From an uncultured Lachnospiraceae bacterium (GTDB lineage Bacteria > Bacillota > Clostridia > Lachnospirales > Lachnospiraceae): 41,970 bases of DNA. Positions within the stretch are counted from its first letter, which is position 1. Every line of letters begins with the position of its first letter. Made by a program: the position numbers and the translations under genes. The stretch is taken from the NCBI GenBank assembly GCA_947625775.1, contig CANQPM010000026.1, positions 1 to 41,970 on the forward strand, in the 5' to 3' direction. Below are positions 9,973-18,350 of the stretch, one piece after another. Below the pieces are notes generated by a model. It did not search any database. It had not been told where the DNA came from and saw only the letters and a program-made list of their open reading frames with translations.

Positions 9973-11409
9973 ATGAATAAGGGGAAGGTTGCGGACAGGC
10001 TGTACATTGTGCTGCGTATTCTTTGTATTGTGTCGCTTGTGGCATTGTTTATTCCCGCGATTAATCCCGCGCGGATAAGCGGTCTTATTTCAAAAACATC
10101 GTCGGTATTTACCTGCGGCACTTCCTACGGCGCACTCACGCGCAACTTCGTGAGAGCGTTCAGCAAGGGCTGGGTAGGAACGCTGACTATGCAGATGGTA
10201 TTCGGCGGCTCGATTTGCATCATCATTGGATTTGCGGCGACAGCGGCAGGCGGATGTATGTCGCTTGGCTCAAACAAGCTAAAAAAGCTGGGGCTTATTC
10301 CTTCGGCAATAGGCGCTATAGTGGCGGTTATCGGCTGCTTTATGATTAACTGGGCAGCAAACGATATTCAGGGCACGCCCAATCCCGACAGGGTAGAGCC
10401 TATGAAACCAGGCGCCATAACGGTATTTATGATTATTTCCATAGCGCTTCTGGTGCTGTCTGTGGCTATTTTCTTTTTGCTTCCCAAGGTGGAAAAGGGC
10501 GAGAAGTGCCATATAGAGACAAAATACCAATTGTTTTTGCTGTTTCTGCCGTTTTTGGCGTTGTGCATTGTCTTCTCATATCTGCCGCTTTTGGGCTGGA
10601 GATACGCTTTCTTTGATTATAAATCAGGGCAGGATTTGTCGCTTGAAAATTTCGCCGGCTTTAAATGGTTTGCATTTCTTTTCCAAAATCCGGCTACACG
10701 CGCCGACTTGGTAAGAGTGCTTAGAAACACACTTGCCATGAGCGGTCTGGGGCTTGCCACAAGCTGGTGCTCTATGGCGTTTGCAATTTTCCTCTGTGAG
10801 ATTAAAAATCTCAGGTTCAGGCGGATTGTACAGACTTTCACGACTATACCAAACTTCATAAGCTGGGTGCTTGTATATGCCGTAGCGTTTGCGATTTTCT
10901 CTACTGACGGTTTTGTGAGCTCGCTGCTTGTAAACGCGGGGGTTTTGAGTACAGGCACGAACTTCCTGATGGACAATTCCCATATGTGGATAAAGATGCT
11001 CCTGTGGGGTATGTGGAAAGGCTTAGGCTGGAACGCTATTATTTACATAGCAGCCATATCGGGCATTGACCAGCAGCTCTACGAGGCTGCGTCAATCGAC
11101 GGCGCGGGGCGTTTCCAAAAAATGTGGAATATAACGGTGCCGAGCCTGATACCTACATTTATGGTGCTTCTGCTTATGGCGATAGCGGGCATTCTGAACA
11201 ACGGTATGGATCAGTATCTTGTATTTGAAACCCCTTACAATACAGATACGATTACCGTGCTTGACCTGTATGTATATAAGCTTGGTATCAACAGCGGGCA
11301 GATTTCGCTGTCAACGGTAATCGGCATGTTCAAATCAGTTATAAGCGTAATACTGCTGTTTGGCGCAAATAAGATTTCTAAGCTTATTCGCGGCGAGAGC
11401 ATTATTTAG
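9973..11409 (+). CDS. ABC sugar permease with N-terminal membrane extension
   Basis: This integral membrane subunit belongs to an LplB/YteP-type carbohydrate ABC importer. The transport core starts near residue 178 (YQLFLLFLPFLALCIVFSYL) and holds the cytoplasmic loop that contacts the ATPase (EAASIDGAGRFQKMWNITVP). Before the core lies an extra ~170 residues with about four hydrophobic segments, for example one ending in LFIPAINP and one ending in FFLLP. LplB-type permeases are usually about 300 residues; this one has 478. I chose ATG 9973 because AAGGTAGG precedes it by about 8 nt; GTG at 9964 overlaps that site. It heads an operon with a second permease 21 bp downstream and a binding protein. 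No ATPase gene is nearby, which is usual for such importers that share a common MsmK-like ATPase. Confidence 0.88.
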   Translation: MNKGKVADRLYIVLRILCIVSLVALFIPAINPARISGLISKTSSVFTCGTSYGALTRNFVRAFSKGWVGTLTMQMVFGGSICIIIGFAATAAGGCMSLGSNKLKKLGLIPSAIGAIVAVIGCFMINWAANDIQGTPNPDRVEPMKPGAITVFMIISIALLVLSVAIFFLLPKVEKGEKCHIETKYQLFLLFLPFLALCIVFSYLPLLGWRYAFFDYKSGQDLSLENFAGFKWFAFLFQNPATRADLVRVLRNTLAMSGLGLATSWCSMAFAIFLCEIKNLRFRRIVQTFTTIPNFISWVLVYAVAFAIFSTDGFVSSLLVNAGVLSTGTNFLMDNSHMWIKMLLWGMWKGLGWNAIIYIAAISGIDQQLYEAASIDGAGRFQKMWNITVPSLIPTFMVLLLMAIAGILNNGMDQYLVFETPYNTDTITVLDLYVYKLGINSGQISLSTVIGMFKSVISVILLFGANKISKLIRGESII

Positions 11410-11430
11410 TGCGGAAGGGGGATTGGAAAT

Positions 11431-12399
11431 ATGGCAATGACAAAGCAGGAAAAGCTTGACAAAAAAGCGGAGGCGCTTTACGAAAAAAAGCACAAGCGCC
11501 GCTATAAAAGAACGGCGGGAGATGTTACATTTGACATTTTAAACCACGCGTTCTTCCTCATTTTCACGATAATGTGCATCTTTCCGTTTTACTACATATT
11601 TATAAACACGATAAGCGACAACGACCTTGTAAGAAAGGGTGCGATTAACTTTATCCCAAGGGGCATACATCTGGGCAACTACGCGTCTATGATGAATGTA
11701 GGCGATGTCGGCACGGCGCTTTTTGTGACAGTTGCGCGTACTGTGCTTGGCACTGTGCTTATGGTGCTTGCGTCAGCGTTTGTGGGCTATCTTGTCACAA
11801 AGCAGGAAATGTGGGGCAGAAAAATATGGTACAGATGCCTTATCGTTACGATGTATTTTAACGCGGGACTTATTCCCTGGTATTTGAATATGTCAATGCT
11901 TGGTCTGACAAACAGCTTTTGGGCTTATGTAATTCCCGGAATAGTGGCGCCGTACAATATTATTCTGGTGAAAACATATATTGAATCGATACCGGGCGAG
12001 CTGGAGGAGAGCGCGATGATTGACGGCGCATCTTATATGACGATTTTCCGAAAGCTTATATGGCCTTTGAGCAAGCCGATACTGGCGACTATCGCTATAT
12101 TCGGAGCGGTAGGCAACTGGAACTCATTTACGGATTCCCTTATCCTTATGCCTGATGCGCCCGCGCTTCACACCCTGCAGCATAAGCTGTACACATACCT
12201 GAACGCGGCTACAAACCTAAAGAGCGTCATGAATTCAGGTTCCGGCAGTGTGACAGGCGCGGCAGCGGCAAACGTGCTAAACGCAAAGACAATCAAGTAC
12301 ACTATCTCGATGGTTACTGTGCTGCCCATTCTCATGGTATATCCGTTTATGCAGAGGTACTTTGAGAAGGGCATCATGCTGGGCGCTGTAAAGGGTTAA
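11431..12399 (+). CDS. ABC sugar permease, MalG/YtcP type
   Basis: This is the second membrane subunit of the same importer, 322 residues and about six transmembrane segments. After a basic cytoplasmic N-terminus (KKHKRRYKRTAGDV) come the first membrane helix (IFTIMCIFPFYYIFINTIS), the periplasm-facing segment NFIPRGIHLGNYASM, and the ATPase-contact loop EESAMIDGASYMTIFRK, which ends in the conserved proline region WPLSKPILATI. The C-terminus QRYFEKGIMLGAVKG is typical of YtcP/LplC proteins. It follows the first permease by 21 bp with its own GGGGG-rich ribosome site. The function with its neighbours is uptake of an oligosaccharide. Confidence 0.93.
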   Translation: MAMTKQEKLDKKAEALYEKKHKRRYKRTAGDVTFDILNHAFFLIFTIMCIFPFYYIFINTISDNDLVRKGAINFIPRGIHLGNYASMMNVGDVGTALFVTVARTVLGTVLMVLASAFVGYLVTKQEMWGRKIWYRCLIVTMYFNAGLIPWYLNMSMLGLTNSFWAYVIPGIVAPYNIILVKTYIESIPGELEESAMIDGASYMTIFRKLIWPLSKPILATIAIFGAVGNWNSFTDSLILMPDAPALHTLQHKLYTYLNAATNLKSVMNSGSGSVTGAAAANVLNAKTIKYTISMVTVLPILMVYPFMQRYFEKGIMLGAVKG

Positions 12400-12403
12400 G
12401 CAG

Positions 12404-12452
12404 GTGTTATATACTGCCGTATTATTTCAAGGCGGTATTTGAAATATAACAC
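12404..12452 (+). other. Intercistronic stem-loop before the binding-protein gene
   Basis: GTGTTATAT and ATATAACAC form the outer 9-bp stem, and ATACTGCC can pair with GGCGGTAT inside it. There is no downstream T-run, so a processing or mRNA-stabilising hairpin is more likely than a terminator. A second small hairpin, AAGTGA with TCACTT, follows at once. Such structures often raise the binding-protein level relative to the permeases. Confidence 0.5.
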
Positions 12453-12539
12453 AAAAGTGAGCTGTTCACTTACCAGCTTGTGTGGCACACGCGCAGGCTT
12501 GGACATTTAAAATTTAATGTGTGCGTAGGAGGAAAAAGC

Positions 12540-14336
12540 ATGAAATTGAAAAAGGTATTGTCACTAGTGCTTGTGTCAGCTATGACGTGTTCACTTGCGG
12601 CGTGCGGCGGAGCGACTACCACGACTACGACGACAAACAACGCTACAGACACGGCGGCAGGCAATGAGGCCGGCACAGAAGCAGCGGCAGACAGCGGCAC
12701 AGAGGCGGCGGCAGAAACAGAGGCGGACATATCCGACATTATCCCCGATGAAACCGTGACGCTTACTGTTTACTCACAGCTTTCAAACTACGAGGGCGAG
12801 CAGATTGGCTGGTTTGCCGACATTATGAAGGAGAAGTTTAATGTTAAGCTGAACATCATCAGCGAAGGTGAGGGCGTGTTTGATACGCGCATGGAGTCAG
12901 GCAATCTTGGCGACATAGTGCTGTTTGGCTCAGACGGCGAGCAGTATGCACGCGCATGGCAGAACGGTATGCTCTTAGACTGGAACGAGGACGACATTCT
13001 TTCGGATTACGGTCCGTATATCAAGGAACATATGGCGCTTGCCCTTGAAAAGAACGCTTCCATTTCGGGCGGCACAGTATATGGCTTTGGACATGATGTA
13101 GCGTCAGGTCCTGACCAGTACGGCGAGTTTGACTACCATCCTGATATCCGCTATGACCTTTACAAAGAAATCGGAAGTCCTGAAATCAACGAGCTTGAAG
13201 ACTACATAGACGTATTGAAGCAGATGAAAGAGGTCTGCCCTACTTCTGACTCAGGCAAGGAAACATACGGCGCTTCACTCTTTAAGGATTGGGACGGAAA
13301 CATGGTAATGTTTGTCAAGGCTACTGCCACAAACTTCTTTGGTCTGGACGAGTTCCACTTTGGCTTCTATGACGCTGATACTGGCGAGTTTGAGGACTGC
13401 CTGATGGATGAAGGACATTATGAGAGGTGCCTTAGATTTTACAACAAGCTTTATCAGGAAGGGCTGCTTGACCCTGACTCAATGACACAAGGATATGACG
13501 GATGTATGGAAGACTATCAGGACGGCGGCGCGTTTATGTGTATCTTTGGTTGGATGGGCGCTGTTCAGTACAATACTGACGAGCACAAATCAGCAGGCAA
13601 AAAGATGCTTCCTGTAGCCGCAAAAAATCAGGATACGCTTGTTTACGGTCTTGGACAGGTAGGCAGCAACCGTATTTGGACAATCGGCGCTAACTCACAG
13701 TACCCGGAACTTTGCATGGCTATCATCAATTATCTCTGCACACCTGAAGGAAGACTTGACTATGAGTACGGTCCTCAGGGCGTATGCTGGGAGTGGCTTG
13801 ACAATGGCAAGGCAGAGCTTACGGATTTTGGTTTACAGTGCAAAGCGCTTGCGGCAAGAGAGGACAAGGTTATGCCTGAGCCTTATTCCGGACTCTGGGA
13901 TGACGGCTGCCCTCAGATGAACAACACCACATGGTCGCTCAACACGACAATTCCGGGCGGTGTAGATGGACAGACTTTCAACTATCAGTATTGGGACAAA
14001 TATTTATCCCTTGATGTAGATGACGCGGAGGCACAGTGGAGAGAAGATATGGGCGTTGACTCATACAGTGAGTATCTCTCCGGATTTGACTATTCAATTT
14101 CAGCGGCACACACCTATGCTGAGAGTCCCAAGTCTGACGAGCTCACAACTACATGGGAGCAGGTTAAAAACTGCATAATAAACGGTTCTTGGCAGGCAAT
14201 TTATGCTAAGAGTGATGATGAGTTTGACTCTATATGGGCGCAAATGAAGTCAGATGCCGAAAGCTATGGCTATCAGGATTGCGTAGACTGGTGTGTAAAC
14301 GAAGCTGCGCTCAGAAAAGCGGCAGAAGTTCAGTAA
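12540..14336 (+). CDS. Carbohydrate-binding lipoprotein of ABC importer (LplA type)
   Basis: This is the extracellular substrate-binding protein of the importer, 598 residues and anchored by lipid. The signal peptide MKLKKVLSLVLVSAMTCSL ends in the lipobox LAAC with the modified cysteine at C22. A low-complexity Thr/Ala/Glu linker follows, and then the family 1 solute-binding fold starting near VTLTVYSQL. The long form with a WEWLDNGK segment and a C-terminal ETLT-like helix region is typical of LplA-like proteins paired with LplB/YtcP permeases. The start at 12540 is supported by AGGAGG 7 nt upstream; earlier codons in frame have no ribosome site. The ligand cannot be read from sequence; the divergent xylosidase, fucosidase and galactosidase point to a branched plant or host oligosaccharide. 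Confidence 0.9.
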   Translation: MKLKKVLSLVLVSAMTCSLAACGGATTTTTTTNNATDTAAGNEAGTEAAADSGTEAAAETEADISDIIPDETVTLTVYSQLSNYEGEQIGWFADIMKEKFNVKLNIISEGEGVFDTRMESGNLGDIVLFGSDGEQYARAWQNGMLLDWNEDDILSDYGPYIKEHMALALEKNASISGGTVYGFGHDVASGPDQYGEFDYHPDIRYDLYKEIGSPEINELEDYIDVLKQMKEVCPTSDSGKETYGASLFKDWDGNMVMFVKATATNFFGLDEFHFGFYDADTGEFEDCLMDEGHYERCLRFYNKLYQEGLLDPDSMTQGYDGCMEDYQDGGAFMCIFGWMGAVQYNTDEHKSAGKKMLPVAAKNQDTLVYGLGQVGSNRIWTIGANSQYPELCMAIINYLCTPEGRLDYEYGPQGVCWEWLDNGKAELTDFGLQCKALAAREDKVMPEPYSGLWDDGCPQMNNTTWSLNTTIPGGVDGQTFNYQYWDKYLSLDVDDAEAQWREDMGVDSYSEYLSGFDYSISAAHTYAESPKSDELTTTWEQVKNCIINGSWQAIYAKSDDEFDSIWAQMKSDAESYGYQDCVDWCVNEAALRKAAEVQ

Positions 14337-14356
14337 GTAAATTTTACGTTAAAACA

Positions 14357-14391
14357 CAAGGCTATCCTTTACGGGTAGCCTTGTTTGTTTT
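14357..14391 (+). terminator. Rho-independent terminator after binding-protein gene
   Basis: CAAGGCTATCC and GGGTAGCCTTG form an 11-bp stem with one mismatch or wobble and a 5-nt loop, followed by TTTGTTTT. It lies 20 bp past the stop of the binding-protein gene and before the yesL-like gene, so the latter may be read partly by readthrough or from its own start (TATAAT at 14391-14396). Confidence 0.8.
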
Positions 14392-14429
14392 ATAATAGTT
14401 AGTAGAAATTTTGAAGGGAATGGCGCTTA

Positions 14430-15041
14430 ATGAAGCTTTTTAATATAGATAGCGGGTTTTATAAGTTTATCAGCAGATTTTTTGATTTGGTTAAGCTCAA
14501 TTTTCTGTGGCTGCTTTTCTGTCTGCCTGTCATAACAATTGGAGCATCCACTACGGCGGCGTATGGTGTGGCGCTTAAAATGGTGGATGATGAGGAGAGT
14601 TATATTGCGAGGAGCTTTGTGAGGGAATTTAAGAGAAATTTTAAGCAGGGAACTGTGCTGGGGCTGATATTTATTGTGGCTACATATGCAATATATCTTG
14701 ATTATGAGATAAACCGCATTTCTGAGGATGGCTCCATTCCTTTGATCGTCATAGGAATTTTGTCGGCTTTTATTTATGTGTCGGCGATGCTGTATTCTTT
14801 TCCGCTGCTTGCGCGATATGAGAACAGTGTCATAGGCACGATACAAAATTCGATGGAAATTTCAAGGCGGTATTTTGGCAGGACGCTTTTGATAACGGGC
14901 GTACTTGTGGTTGAATTTGTGGTGTTTAATTTTAACTCAATTCTTCAGGGGATTGGATTTTTCTTTGGAGGAGCTTTTGGGATTTTTACAGTGGCGGCTT
15001 TTGCCAAGAGGATTTTTCAGGAGATTGAGAGGGGGGATTGA
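14430..15041 (+). CDS. YesL family (DUF624) membrane protein
   Basis: This small integral membrane protein of 203 residues belongs to the DUF624/YesL family. Members occur beside carbohydrate ABC importers in Firmicutes; their molecular role is not established. The sequence shows the typical opening GFYKFISRFFDLVKLNFLW, a first hydrophobic hairpin (LLFCLPVITIGASTTAAYG), and about five membrane segments, ending in a short basic/acidic tail. Ribosome site GAAGGGA is upstream. It lies downstream of the importer operon after a terminator. A second, different YesL protein is encoded in the uronic-acid locus at 21093-21689, so each importer in this window has one. Confidence 0.85.
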   Translation: MKLFNIDSGFYKFISRFFDLVKLNFLWLLFCLPVITIGASTTAAYGVALKMVDDEESYIARSFVREFKRNFKQGTVLGLIFIVATYAIYLDYEINRISEDGSIPLIVIGILSAFIYVSAMLYSFPLLARYENSVIGTIQNSMEISRRYFGRTLLITGVLVVEFVVFNFNSILQGIGFFFGGAFGIFTVAAFAKRIFQEIERGD

Positions 15042-15061
15042 TTTGCCATTACAGGGTTTCA

Positions 15062-15108
15062 GGGCTGTCGATTTTTAAGTTTACACAAAACTTGAAACGA
15101 GCCAGCCC
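15062..15108. repeat. 47-bp imperfect palindrome with GGGCTG ends
   Basis: GGGCTG at 15062 pairs with CAGCCC at 15103, and AAGTTT pairs with AAACTT around a 5-nt loop; the parts in between pair poorly. It sits between the rightward yesL-like gene and leftward accessory genes and could serve as a two-way transcription stop, although no T-run follows. The ends resemble those of the palindrome at 3507-3607. Confidence 0.4.
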
Positions 15109-15124
15109 CCTTGTTATGGAAACA

Positions 15125-15265
15125 TTATTTCCACGTCATCTGCAGTTCTCTTTTATTATTCACGCAATCCGACAAATACAGGTTAATAAGCGTTTGATAT
15201 GGTATTCCTACCTTGCTCGCCTGCTGCTTGAAATAATCAATGATAAATGGTGAAATATTAATCAT
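15125..15265 (-). pseudogene. Truncated BrnA-like/CopG antitoxin fragment
   Basis: This 46-codon reading frame encodes FIIDYFKQQASKVGIPYQTL followed by a leucine-rich helix and ends LQMTWK. That is the ribbon-helix-helix C-terminal half of BrnA/CopG-type antitoxins, whose members read (D/N)YFK...GIPYQTLIN(L/M)YL(R/N)DC. The usual ~25-40 residue N-terminal part, rich in basic residues, is missing: a stop codon lies directly upstream in frame. The start overlaps the 3' end of the next gene by 8 bp. No BrnT toxin is adjacent. It could be a short expressed protein, but a decayed antitoxin is more likely. Confidence 0.6.
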
Positions 15266-15857
15266 TTAATTCAATTAACAGCGTCTCGATATCCCCGCTA
15301 ATGCTTTTCATGCTTTGCAGATTCCCTTTGCCTAACAGTATTTTTTCGGGCTCACAATAGTGATATGGGAACTCCTCTACGTGGAACGGTCCTTCTTCGT
15401 CACTTAATGAGTTATAATTTTGCCTTGCATTATATAATTTGTATAGCAGACTGTCTGCTCCAGCATTAATATTAATAAATTCCATATAATCATCCATAAT
15501 ATAATGCGCACGTTTTTCCTTACATAAATGTAATGCCTCTATGCCAAAGTCTTTTAGTAAATCAGCATATTTGTAATCTTTAAAGACCAGTGCCAGCAAT
15601 CTCTGATTTAATATTGCAATACAATCTGATATCTGCACTGTGCTGCACTGCACTGTGCTGCCCCATGCAGGCAGTATATACCATTCCCGCCTGTGGCTGA
15701 TTATTTCTCCCTGAAGAAGGTATGCCTCATAAATATTTATTTTGTTTTCCCTTAACATATCTGACAAATGGACTGACAGCCTTATTGCTTTAATTGCTGG
15801 ATTATCAGTATTTCTTACATCCTGCAAAATCTTATTATAATATTCATTCTCAAACAT
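15258..15857 (-). CDS. Hypothetical protein, 199 residues
   Basis: I do not recognise a family. The protein is mostly helical in appearance, with no signal peptide and no membrane segment, and it has acidic and aromatic clusters near the C-terminus (EEGPFHVEEFPYHYCEPEK). A 15-bp in-frame tandem duplication at 15633-15660 encodes STVQC-STVQI in the middle. Start 15857 has only a weak ribosome site. Base composition is more A+T-rich than in the flanking sugar loci. It overlaps the BrnA-like fragment and stands alone between two glycan loci, which suggests acquired DNA. Whether it is expressed is unknown. Confidence 0.55.
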   Translation of the reverse strand: MFENEYYNKILQDVRNTDNPAIKAIRLSVHLSDMLRENKINIYEAYLLQGEIISHRREWYILPAWGSTVQCSTVQISDCIAILNQRLLALVFKDYKYADLLKDFGIEALHLCKEKRAHYIMDDYMEFININAGADSLLYKLYNARQNYNSLSDEEGPFHVEEFPYHYCEPEKILLGKGNLQSMKSISGDIETLLIELND

Positions 15858-15972
15858 TTTCTGTTCACCAAAGCTCTATGCCGTAACTGCATTTGCTGCC
15901 AAAGTAAAAGCGCCTTTACACAACACTGCCCTTGATCTGTGCCAATAACATCTGACATATCCAAACACTATC

Positions 15973-18051
15973 TCAAAGCATAAGTTTCCCTTCTATCCCC
16001 TCGAAGTCAACTGTTTTCTCCCCGCCATTCTTCATTCTCACAGTCACCGCGCCGTACCCGCCACACTTTTCCTTATCAGTGTAAACAATTTCCTTAATCG
16101 GAAACAGCTCATCCTCCGAAAAGTCCGCAAGCTCCTCCTTCGTAATCACCTGTGAAATCAAAATGCTTTTCTCATAATGATTATGCGACATTCTTTTCGC
16201 CGAGGCATGCACCAACACTGATTTTTCAGAATCTGGATTTGTCCCTGTGCTGTGTATCACATCAAGCGACTCCCACCCATCATAAATCGTCATCGCAAGC
16301 TGCTTTTCCTTTCCAGTAAAATCATGCCCTTTCAATATAACCGCCGTCGCAGGCTGCGCGCCGTTTTCAGTCTTTCTGATAATCTCAGTCCCATTATCGG
16401 GAAACCCATACGCGCCCAGCGTAAGCTCCACCGGCTTCTTGAACAGCCGCATCCTGTCCACGCGCATTATACCATAAGGCACTGCAAAATCAGCAAGGTT
16501 AATCGCCTGTATCCAATGGCACTCCGTTTCCAGATTGTAGCCGAAAAACTGCCGCCTGTAAAGCACGCCGTCTTTTTCACCATGCCAGAAGGTTACATTA
16601 GCATTCTCAAAGGTTTCCGCCAAAATGTCATGAAGCACATACTGCTGCGATTCCACCCGAATATTTTCCTCGCTGTCCACAATCGGCGCCGCCTCCCACG
16701 GATATTTCGTGTTAAAGCAGAGCTTTGAATAATTCCACATACCATGGCGGTCATCCCTCTGCTTTACAACCTTTCCCGTGCGCAGGATCGTCTCGCCGTT
16801 TGCCTCATGATTAGAAAAGCACAGCGCAGGACCGTCAAGCGCCGTCACCTTTACCTCGTCTTTTACAAGCCCTTCCCATGTACCATTGTTCTCCCTCTGT
16901 GTCCAAAAAGGGTGATCCTTTGGCAAATGCAGGCACAAAAACGCCTTTCCAAGCCAAAACGGAGACTCCGCGCACGAATACCCCTGAACCAAAGGCATAA
17001 ACTGCCCGTAAAATCCAAGCGTCGGCACTCCCTCATACAAAAAGTCCTCCCGCTCCAAAAACTGCAAAAGCGAACCCGAACAGATACGGCGCGCCAGCCC
17101 CGCATCCACTACAGAATTTCTAAGCATCATATTACCGTCAAACGCGCTTGTCGCCGCATTCCTGTATATACAGCTCCTGCCCCACATATTTGTAAATCCA
17201 TCCCTGTCAAAAAAATCGGCATATGTAGCCATCAGCTCGTTAGAATTTTTTTCAAACTGCGCAGCAATATAAGGCTCCTCCTCATAACCATACCACAGAC
17301 ACCACAACGGCGCATACACATTAAACGCCCAGCATGAATAATAATCAAAGGAATGCCCGTCACGATACCACCCCTGCCCCGCATAATAATTCAAAATATG
17401 CGACGCATGCTCGCGCATAATACTCCTGTCAATCTCATAACCTTCCATATTCAAAAAGGCAAGGACTAGCATATTGAAAAGCCTCCAGTTCTGTGGCACA
17501 GTATTCCCCTCCGCATAATCCCTCAAAAAATCCGCAATACAATCCCTTTCCGCCTCGGTATATGTATCCCATATTTCCCCCTTGCACAGCCACAAACAAA
17601 TCACAAGCGCGCACGTTTCCACAGTCTGCTGAAAAGTCCTCGTCGGATCCTTTGATTTTTCGCCTTTAGCAATCTCCAGCAGCTCCTTATACGTGCCTGC
17701 GCAAAACGGATCATCTGCCGTACAGATACGCAGCACATGGCTCTTATAATAATCCCTGATTTTATACCCCTCTATCTCCAGTTCGGGATTTTCATGAATC
17801 AACGGCGCCGCAATGAAAAAAGAACGCGCAAGCCCCTCAAAATATTCCGCCTTTTTCTCCCCAACCGCGTCCGCGCTGTGCGGATACGTTATCTTCGTCT
17901 CCTTCCTTGGCATAACAACAGGATCCGAAAACTGCTTAATATTCTTAAATATCCCTCTCAGCAGATACTCCCCCGCCTCAATCCAACTCTCCCGCGTCAA
18001 CCCGGTATAAGGGCTCAATTCAAAATCCATATGTTGTGGTTTAAAAATCAT
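15973..18051 (-). CDS. DUF2264 family protein, candidate glycan hydrolase
   Basis: This cytoplasmic protein of 692 residues matches the DUF2264 family. The N-terminal half looks like an alpha-barrel domain (YTGLTRESWIEAGEYLLRG, NWRLFNMLVLAFL, YYAGQGWYRDGHSFDYYSCW, MWGRSCIYRNAA) and the C-terminal half looks beta-rich (CHWIQAINLADFAVPYGIMR). From memory, some members of this family are treated in CAZy as beta-glucuronidases; I cannot check that here. The location fits, as the gene lies at the end of an operon with a GH88 hydrolase and a heparinase-type lyase. Start 18051 is preferred because GGAGGAGAAATAGT precedes it; an upstream ATG at 18096 lacks such a site. A 407-bp structured spacer separates it from the lyase gene, so it may also have its own promoter. 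Confidence 0.8.
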   Translation of the reverse strand: MIFKPQHMDFELSPYTGLTRESWIEAGEYLLRGIFKNIKQFSDPVVMPRKETKITYPHSADAVGEKKAEYFEGLARSFFIAAPLIHENPELEIEGYKIRDYYKSHVLRICTADDPFCAGTYKELLEIAKGEKSKDPTRTFQQTVETCALVICLWLCKGEIWDTYTEAERDCIADFLRDYAEGNTVPQNWRLFNMLVLAFLNMEGYEIDRSIMREHASHILNYYAGQGWYRDGHSFDYYSCWAFNVYAPLWCLWYGYEEEPYIAAQFEKNSNELMATYADFFDRDGFTNMWGRSCIYRNAATSAFDGNMMLRNSVVDAGLARRICSGSLLQFLEREDFLYEGVPTLGFYGQFMPLVQGYSCAESPFWLGKAFLCLHLPKDHPFWTQRENNGTWEGLVKDEVKVTALDGPALCFSNHEANGETILRTGKVVKQRDDRHGMWNYSKLCFNTKYPWEAAPIVDSEENIRVESQQYVLHDILAETFENANVTFWHGEKDGVLYRRQFFGYNLETECHWIQAINLADFAVPYGIMRVDRMRLFKKPVELTLGAYGFPDNGTEIIRKTENGAQPATAVILKGHDFTGKEKQLAMTIYDGWESLDVIHSTGTNPDSEKSVLVHASAKRMSHNHYEKSILISQVITKEELADFSEDELFPIKEIVYTDKEKCGGYGAVTVRMKNGGEKTVDFEGIEGKLML

Positions 18052-18210
18052 ACTATTTCTCCTCCTATACATTTTTATTTCCAACCACTCATGCAACTCT
18101 ATTCAACAACACAGAGTTTGAATGAAATATAAACAAACGACATTTCGTAAATGTCCAATCATCAATTAAACAACCATAAATCCCTATTCAAATACAAATC
18201 CCTATTCAAA

Positions 18211-18312
18211 AACGTAGAATTTAGACAAAATATATAAAATCAGCGACGATTCGCATCGCGCACCAAGTCGCGATTTTATATATTTTGTCTAAATTCGACC
18301 GCATTAGAACAC
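18211..18312. repeat. Covarying palindromic element A (102 nt)
   Basis: The element starts AACGTA and ends GACCGCATTAGAACAC. Between these, 18217-18241 and 18272-18296 are perfectly complementary over 25 bp, and after one bulged A the stem continues for 5 bp (GCGAC with GTCGC). The tip holds a small hairpin GAT-TCGC-ATC and unpaired GCGCACCAA. It is the sister of element B: the flanks are nearly identical and the stem differs in compensatory fashion. It may be a structured RNA or a palindromic repeat. Confidence 0.75.
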
Positions 18313-18350
18313 ATACCGCAATCGCCATTCTTAACTCTATGTATTTAAAC

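Noticed and set aside
12470-12739. Antisense frame rich in Ala, Ser and Val
   Set aside because: It is the complement of the Thr/Ala/Glu-rich lipoprotein linker and is not a gene.
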